Below, piece after piece: positions 57,241 to 64,000 of a stretch of 64,000 nt of DNA (position 1 is its first letter; each line of letters begins with the position of its first letter). Below the pieces are notes generated by a model. The model worked only from the letters and a program-made list of their open reading frames with translations. It searched no databases and was not told where the DNA came from. Origin of the DNA: Pelobates cultripes (lineage: Eukaryota; Chordata; Amphibia; Anura; Pelobatidae); assembly GCA_933207985.1 (NCBI GenBank), contig OW240915.1, positions 278,861,953 through 278,925,952 on the forward strand, given 5' to 3'. Made by a program: the position numbers and the translations under genes.

Positions 57241-57430
57241 TAAAGCAGATAGGTAAGGGGAGCACACTAGGACTTCATTAATAAAGTGGAAAAAAACTTT
57301 TTTATTAAATGCTTACAGAGTCATTGTCTGTCCAAGATTTTCTTGCACAGACCATGACTCTGTAAGCATTTAATAAAAAAGTTTTTTTCCACTTTATTAA
57401 TGAAGTCCTAGTGTGCTCCCCTTACCTATC

Positions 57431-57437
<7 letters not shown>
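57241..57437. repeat. Perfect inverted repeat, 84-bp arms, 29-nt loop
   Basis: The left arm (57241-57324) starts TAAAGCAGATAGGTAAGGGG and ends TTACAGAGTCAT. The right arm (57354-57437) is its exact reverse complement, starting ATGACTCTGTAA and ending CTATCTGCTTTA. I found no mismatch in 84 pairs. It lies between two AT microsatellites inside the TTAA element. Confidence 0.95.
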
Positions 57438-57473
<36 letters not shown>

Positions 57474-58049
57474 ATATATATGTAACGTCATTCTAAGTGT
57501 ATTTTAATACTAATATATGTACTTATATTAATATTAAAATACATTACGTATGACGTTACATATATAATATGTATATATATATATGTATATAATATATATA
57601 CATATATTATATGTTTATAAATATATTTATTTTATAACATGTTTAATTCTTTGTTTTTTTTACACTTTCCACCAGCAGGGGGACTGTCTGACATTTCAGT
57701 CAGTCCCCCTGCTGGTAGATCCACAGCCAGCTATAGGGGGCCATGTGATCGCTCTTTGAGAGTGATCACATGGCCCCCGGGGGCCTCATTTGCCGTGGGA
57801 GGACTGCCTGGGCTGTGAGGCAGTCCTCCCGAAGCGGAGTGCCGGGTAGGTAAGTATCCCGGGCGCTCCAGGGCTCAAAGCCGTTACGGCGTTCTATGCC
57901 GCCGCAACGGCTTTAAAGCCCAATTAAAGCGGGACGGCATAGAACGCCGTAACGGCGTGAAGGGGTTAAGTCACTGATGCTGTTCACTTTATAGAGCAGT
58001 TAGCAAACAATCCAATCTTACTTAAATGCCAGACGAAAAGTTCAGTTCT

Positions 58050-59050
58050 TTAACCTCTTAAGGACAGAGGTAAACCTAGCATTTGAGCTATTTGTCTGTT
58101 CAGCCATAATTTACCTCTTTCAGGTCTCATTAGTTTTATGGGGTTTTGGAAAGTTTCAGGGTTAAATATATGGCTTTCCCATTTCAGTTTTTACACATTG
58201 AAATTTTCTAGATTGGTTTACTGGGCCTATGTTGTCTTTATGACCGTATGGCAACCCAGGAATGAAATTACCCCCATCATGGAATACCATTTGCAAAATG
58301 TAGACATCCCACGGTATTCAAAATGGAGTATGCCCAGTCTTTTTCAGTAGATACATAGTCACAATCCCTAGCCAAAGTTAGTATTCAGATTTGTTTTTGC
58401 ATTTTTCACAAACAAACTGCCCTTTCACCGGTGATATCAACGTCATTATACATTTTACTGCCCTAAAACACTCATATTTCTGTTCAACGATTTTTCATGA
58501 GTACTATAGTACCCCATATGAACAGGTTTTACGGTGTTTTGAATAGTTACAAAGTCAAATATAGGGCTTGCCCATTTCAATTTTTACACATTGAAATAAG
58601 CCAGATTTGTTCTGTTGCCTTTGAGACCATATGGCAGCCCAGGAATGAAAATTAGCCAGGTCATGGCATGACACTTACAAAAGTAGACAACCCAGGGAAT
58701 TCCAAATTGGCTATGTCTTTTGTAGCCAAATAGTTAGAAGCCCTGGCCAAAGTTAGTATTAATATTTGTTTTTGGAATTTTTACACAAAAACTTCCCTTT
58801 CACCGATTATATTATAGTCATTGTAAGGTTACTGCTCTAAAACACTCTTATTTGTATTCAGCAATATCTCACGAGTACAACAGTACCCCCCTATGTACAT
58901 GTTTTATGGAGCTTGGAAAGTTACAGAGTCAAATATAGGCATAATAGGCAAATTAAATTCTCTGAACTTACAGCTTGGGTTGTCAGGCAGGTCCCTCAAT
59001 ATATAATTAATAAAATCACATAATTATGTAAAAATATTACATAAATATAG

Positions 59051-59105
<55 letters not shown>

Positions 59106-59460
59106 TGATTTCATTCTAATTGAATTTTGATATTTATATATAATTTTATATATTTATCTATCTATATATATTCTCATTCTCAATGTGTATTTATACGCTT
59201 TTCTTTCCCATAATTACATAATTTTTGTATTAATTAGAACTAGAGGGATCTGCCTGACAACCCAGGCAGTTCCCTGCAGGCAGTGATATAAGTCGCCAAC
59301 CTGTTCATATCTCCTGTGTGATGTTGCAGGAGGAGATGTAAGCAGTGCCGTGAGGAAGCTGCTGCGCTGGAAAAAAGTAAGTAAAACATTTCTTTTTACG
59401 TTAAAACATTTTACATAATTGGGGAGCACCTATTAAGTTACGGCCAGGAACACTACAGTG
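58050..59460. mobile_element. Diverged TTAA-type element of the same family
   Basis: It starts TTAACCTCTTAAGGACAGAG. It holds two internal passes of the family block (AGTACTATAGTACCCCATAT and GAGTACAACAGTACCCCCCT, each with TTTTGGA/GAATAGTTAC-type neighbours). It is older than the copies at 32.8, 50.8 and 52.8 kb. The right border is uncertain. It includes (AT)n at about 59049-59092. Confidence 0.6.
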
Positions 59461-59869
59461 TTTTGAATACAGGTTTGAATTCCTTTTAGACACTTTAGTG
59501 CGACGCTAAGGATACAATGTGTATTACACCTAAATTCCAAGATTGTGTGCATATTCTTCAATAATGCTGACCGTACAAGACAGCTTTCCAAATTAGCGGT
59601 GGGCCAAAAATAAGATTTCCATCCATACTAGAACATTTGATGCAGCTACAGATACACAAAAGAAGTCCTGCGCTCATACTTTGTGTACTTTTGTATTTGA
59701 TGGAGCTAAATTAACCTGTTTCAGTTAATGAGCCTACAAGAGGTCTGAAAGTCAATTTCTAGTTATTTCTATCCATAGTACCACCGTATAAATGGGACCT
59801 GGAGCTAATAATCTGCCTCACTGCTAGTCCCTGGGCTTACATCTAATGCTATCCACTCAAACCAAGACC

Positions 59870-60490
59870 TGGTAAAGGGATACTAAAGGTACTCAGACAC
59901 TTCATCTCAATCAAGTGGTCTGGGTGCAGTGCCTCTCTCTTTTATTATTATTATTTTATTATTTATATAGAGCCAACAAATTCCGTTGGCTTTTCAAGCC
60001 TGCATTGTATGTTATTGACTTTCTGTAGGCATGCAATGCTTACAATGCAAAGTTAACAAGCTTCTAGTCTGGGTAGGCAACCTTTGGCACTCCAGATGTT
60101 TTGGAGTACACCTCCGATGATGCTTTGCCAGCATTATGGCTGTAGGAGCATCATGGGAGATGTAGTCCACAACATCTGGAGTGCCGAAGGTTGCCTAACC
60201 CTGCGGTCTAGTGGCTGTCAGGAAGACAGCCGCTAGAAGCACTTCTGCTGCTATAACCAAGTGAAACTCTGATCAGCGTAGTGTTTTGCCTCCCAAACTC
60301 GCGCACTAGCCCCCCAATGCTTACATAAGGAGAAGCACTGGATTGGCTGAAATCATCAATCTTGATGATCACAACCAGGGAGGCGGACGGTATAGTAGAG
60401 GCGGACGTGGCATAGGCTGAAACATAAGTACATTTTACCTTTTACACCTTAGCAGGGCTAGGGGTAATATCTATATAGGTAACAGACAGC
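59870..60490. mobile_element. T2-like MITE containing another insert
   Basis: It starts near TAAAGGGATACTAAAGGTAC, has CAATCAAGTGGTCTGGGTGC and the CTAGTGGCTGTC / GACAGCCGCTAGAAG hairpin. The hairpin is split by a hAT-type MITE at 60069-60203. Confidence 0.65.
60069..60203. mobile_element. hAT-type MITE, 135 bp, nearly all palindrome
   Basis: The ends are CTGGGTAGGCAACCTTTGGC and, reverse complemented, CAGGGTTAGGCAACCTTCGG. The arms pair through ACTCCAGATGTT / AACATCTGGAGT and CATGGGAGATGTAGTCCACA. The flanks TTCTAGT and GTCTAGT suggest a target duplication. It is inserted in the T2-like MITE. Confidence 0.8.
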
Positions 60491-62150
60491 CACTAGAGGC
60501 TCTTTAGCATTAGGAATACAGCTCACCGTAGTGGTTATGGTGCCAGAAGTGATGTGGCGCCATCTTAACTTAAGTAGTCAAATCGTTTGCTAACCTGGCA
60601 GAGCAGCGCTTAGCTCATTGGCTGAACGCAAACAGCTGCTGCTCTCAGCTAATGGTCATACACTATAGGGCTTAGGTCAGGAGAACAAATATAAGCTCCT
60701 CGCAGGAGCTTTTGAATCTCTTGGTACCTGAACAGAAGAGTCAGCTAGCGGCACACCCCTGACCCCAGGCCACTCACTCGTGCCGTATGCATCTACAAGC
60801 AGCATATCATGCAAAATATTTAAACATCAAAGAGAATCACTTGTGCAAGTGAAATAAAGCATTGATACTATAATACAGTTTCATATAAGACAAAAGCTAT
60901 TCTATAAAGTATGCTTGCAGGATTCTGGTTACGCACTCAATGGATAAGTGTTTTGTATCATAAAACAGAACAACATTTCTGACGCCTTATTGCATTTTCT
61001 GTCAGTTGACGATCATACTGGTAACGCATAGTCCTCCTTCCCAACGTAAAATCTATTTCTAATGTCAGAGGATTTACATTTTGACACCGATAACCCACCT
61101 TTTAATTTAATAATCAATCTATAACGTTGCATCGCAAAGAAAGATTTATCAAGTGAACAAATATATTGTGGTGTAACAAAATCCAGACCCATTATGCTCT
61201 ATCAAGAAGCATGGTTGCAGCTCTGGGACCTGAAGTCTTCCTTAGATTATCAAACCATACCTATTCTCTTGATATTATTGTCTGTACAATTAAAGTTAAA
61301 GGTGTGGCAGGCTGGTTTTCTATTAAATTATAGTATATATGTCTGCCCACACTGAAGCCCACAGCTAAACACCATGCAGTGGGACCATAATTCTGCAGTT
61401 ACGCCCCTTTCAGTTGCTGTTTGTCTATAGAAGGTTTCATGGGATGTACAGCTTCTTTGTTTCAATAATGTGTTTCAGATATACTGAAGAAGCATTGGCA
61501 TGTGCTCTGTTTTCTAATTATTGCATGTCATTGTGAATATATGTTACACAGCATGCACAAATCCACACAAAGCCTCTGCTGCTTCTAAGGGAGCATGCTA
61601 CATACAGGAAGAGCTATAGACATCAAAGATCCTATGCAATATTTTCTTATTATTATTATTAGACTGTAAAAGTATGTTCATTACCTGCATGATTAGCAAG
61701 CCTTTGTTACAGCTGCTCCTGCAATGCCAGGGAGCTAGCACTCAGCTGCTGTCACTGGGAACCACACACAGTGAGATTAAACACGTGGGTTCTCAATGTA
61801 GCCTGACACACCCCCCTTGCCTGAGCTATGGAGAAAACAAAATACACTACAATAGGCACAAGTATCTGATTCTTCTTGTCAAATTTAGGGGTCCATTAAC
61901 TTCCGCTTTCATGAGTGCAAACAGCATGCTTTTGGAGCTCTGTAAAATTAGGGTCACCCTCAGAGCTGCCCCAAACTTTGTTAGGGGGTTAAATTTCTGA
62001 TCCTGTCTCAAGAATGGGTTAATTTTTACTGCAGTCATTGTCAGCCAAGCCCCCCCAAAGCTTACTGTACTCATATTTGGTAAGTGTCCGTGCTGCTAGG
62101 GTTAACCTTTAGAATCTTGCTGCATCCAACACTCCATATCTTGCTATGCA
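60490..62150. other. Mostly single-copy-looking DNA
   Basis: Apart from a T2-like fragment at about 60530-60780 (GTAGTGGTTATGGTGCCAGA, CAAATCGTTTGCTAAC) and a short TTATTATTATT run at 61646, no repeat or coding signature is seen. Confidence 0.5.
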
Positions 62151-62153
62151 GAG

Positions 62154-62516
62154 CTATTTGAACTTGCTTCCTTTGTTGTCCCAATGCAAAGCTATAAACA
62201 CGCTCTCTTTCAGCAGCACATGGCTAGCTCTGGGCTCAGGACTGCCAACATTTTGCTCAAGATTGCTGCCAATTTCTGCTTGCCAACAGCCCTCCTTACC
62301 CCAAAACATGGCACCCCAGGGACCCACCTTACAGGGCCACTTCAGATCCCTCTCTCCATGACATGTGGGTCTCCCATGTTCCTTGTGTTCTCCTTCTCTG
62401 TGTGATTTGCCTCTGTCCACAGCCACTGGTCTCATCTCAGAGCCTGGGGCATCTTCACATGGAGTCCCCTCACTCCTATTAGGCACAGAGCGCTTACTCA
62501 GGCGCCGAGACTGCAT
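62154..62516 (-). CDS. Weak candidate 5' exon on the minus strand
   Basis: A 120-codon frame starting MQSRRLSKRSVPNR, with an acceptable Kozak context (GGACC before ATG). Possible splice donors lie after codon 6 (CGCCTGA|GTAAGC) and at about 62320 (CTGTAAG|GTGGGT). It is on the same strand as the exon copies at 41.7-41.9 and 21.9-22.1 kb, so it could be an upstream exon of the same gene. There is no domain, no homolog I recognise and no CpG-island character. It may be chance. Confidence 0.2.
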   Translation of the reverse strand: MQSRRLSKRSVPNRSEGTPCEDAPGSEMRPVAVDRGKSHREGEHKEHGRPTCHGERDLKWPCKVGPWGAMFWGKEGCWQAEIGSNLEQNVGSPEPRASHVLLKESVFIALHWDNKGSKFK

Positions 62517-62879
62517 GGTCCTCTCCTGCCTCAGGTTGCATCCAGGAGCAGCTACTCACCCGAGTAGGCACACACCCACCCATCCACTGCTCAGTACCTC
62601 CTCCCATGCCATGAAAAGCCAGCCCCAGGAATTCCCTGTCACACCAGCTGTGTGAGTTACTCACAAAGACCCCCAAAACCAAATAAACACAGCAAGAGGA
62701 AAACCTGGAGTGGAGCTGTCTCCTGGAAGGTGACAGATAGGGCAGGCACTTGGAAGTCACATTGCATTGTTATTGTGTGGAGATGGGGCTTTCTGATGAC
62801 AATGGGGACATGGAGGCAGGTTAAGATGTGTGGGTATGCCTGGGCACCTTTCTATTTAGTGGGTAATAAGACCGTATAG

Positions 62880-64000
62880 ATTGCTACTGTAATAAACTGC
62901 AGACCCCTTTATCAGCAAACTTACCATGTGTCCTGATCAGATGCAACTGTTACTGGTTTATGTTGTGTGACTGAAAAGGTAACTGTAGCAGCCCAGCTGT
63001 TGCACACCATCACTCTCACAAGTCTCAGGCAGCCACCGAGAACAGCTGGAATGCTCGAGATTTCATATCATTCTAGAGTACAGTGAAAACATGATATGTA
63101 TTGGTATTCATTTTGGCATCTATCGAGGCATGGACCAAACCTACCTTCAGTGATACTTTAAATATAAGCCTTTCTACAAATAGAAACAAAATTAGCATGA
63201 TGGACACACCTGGCACAGAAACACTACAATAGAAGAACCAGCCAAGCCATGTTTAATTGGAAAATCTTTTGAGATAAACTTTTTAATGATTGCAGTCAAT
63301 ATAAAAATGTTGTGTCAAAACTGTCTATGGGGCTTATTCGCTAAATTGCAAATTGTGACGAAGTAGCAAAGAACTACTATACAGTTTAGTGATTAACCCC
63401 CTTTGCATTTTTCTGTAAATTTCTCAAAAATTTGCCTCGTGTTCCAGATCTGGAGGACTTTCCCAAACTTCCTCACTTGGGCCTCGATTTAGTATTGTCA
63501 AATAAGCTTTTCAAATGATTTTTAAATATTTTGGGATAAGCATTTAAAATGATTTCATATTTTGAAAATATTTTAATGTTGCAATATTTGATCATTTCTG
63601 ATATATGGATATATTTCTGTTATATATGATGTATTTTTAATAATTTAATATTTGAAAAAAATCATTTTAAAAGTTTATCCAAAAATATTATATTAATTGA
63701 TAAGCTCATCCAGAAATATTAAATCAAGGCCTTGGTGTTTTGAGACAATCATATACTAGAAATTATATGGCGGGAAGTCCCTGGACCAAGAGGGATTTAT
63801 TTACTAAACAGCAAATTGCAGTAAATTCAAAACAAAATTGCTAAATAAAGGCAATATGAAATGATTTAGAAAAAAAATCTTTATTTCAGCTGTAGTCACA
63901 GCTTGGCTATTTAAGTATAAATTTTTAAATTTACATTTCAATTCTCTGCGATTTGTGGAATACACCATTGTACACCATGTGTCATCATGTAAAATGAAAG
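62880..64000. other. No recognised feature
   Basis: AT-rich DNA. Around 63480-63730, TTTTAAATATTTTGGGATAA is followed by partly complementary ATATT-rich sequence, giving weak dyad symmetry only. No genes or element termini found. Confidence 0.5.

Larger units (their letters stand above)
52777..57969. mobile_element. Second TTAA-type element of the same family, split by a hAT
   Basis: Family sequence (TCTGACATTTTAGCTGTGAATG) stops at 52848 and resumes at 56766 (TGTGAATGTCATAATGCTGT), continuing through CAGTATCCCCCATTAACAGG to CGTGAAGGGGTTAA at 57969. A hAT at 52849-56765 interrupts it. The first about 300 bp of the family are not present, so this copy is 5'-incomplete or fused to 50788-52780. 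Confidence 0.65.

Overview
This window looks like vertebrate, very probably anuran (frog), non-coding genomic DNA: long introns or intergenic sequence packed with interspersed repeats. The evidence is (i) many short elements beginning TTAAAGGGACACTATAG and ending in its inverse, the pattern of the amphibian T2/Kolobok-type TTAA MITEs; (ii) LINEs of the CR1/Rex1, L2 and Tx1/L1 types, a DIRS/Ngaro-type YR retroelement, a Penelope trace and a Tc1-like transposase trace; (iii) several hAT-type elements with 8-bp target duplications; and (iv) no compact gene organisation. Family names come from memory of sequence types, not from a database search. No bacterial-type gene, operon, CRISPR array or RNA gene was found.

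Layout. 1-19.5 kb: a hAT-like element with an internal minisatellite (939-2053), T2-like MITEs, a solo LTR with 90-bp tandem repeats (4841-5457), a reverse-strand L1/Tx1 ORF1 remnant (6367-7237), a DIRS/Ngaro remnant ending in an SGNH-hydrolase domain (9.0-10.4 kb), a Penelope GIY-YIG trace (11.7 kb), a foldback (13.6-13.9 kb) and a broken L2 LINE interrupted by another insert (15.0-18.6 kb). 19.6-34.3 kb and 39.4-52.3 kb: two nearly identical copies (A and B) of one segment in direct orientation, about 19.85 kb apart. Copy B starts at a 100-base run of N (39345-39444). 34.3-39.3 kb: a TA-flanked transposon, simple repeats, a pyrimidine minisatellite and a large GC palindrome. 52.3-59.5 kb: TTAA-type elements, one carrying a 3.9-kb hAT full of minisatellites and another containing a perfect 84-bp inverted repeat. 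59.5-64 kb: MITEs, then mostly single-copy-looking DNA.

Host coding content. The one convincing host coding piece is a 224-bp internal exon on the minus strand, with good splice acceptor and donor signals. It is present, with identical predicted protein, in both copies (21850-22073 and 41696-41919). I do not recognise the protein. A weak candidate first exon on the same strand lies at 62.15-62.52 kb. The window is therefore probably intronic to a minus-strand gene.

The A/B duplication is the main result. It carries a built-in record of later events: a hAT element with 8-bp target duplication is present in A while B keeps the empty site; B has lost about 0.7 kb; and the LINE reading frame is open in A but stopped in B. 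Because one boundary of B is a sequencing gap and the right breakpoint lies in an AT microsatellite, real tandem duplication and assembly or haplotype artefact are both live explanations.
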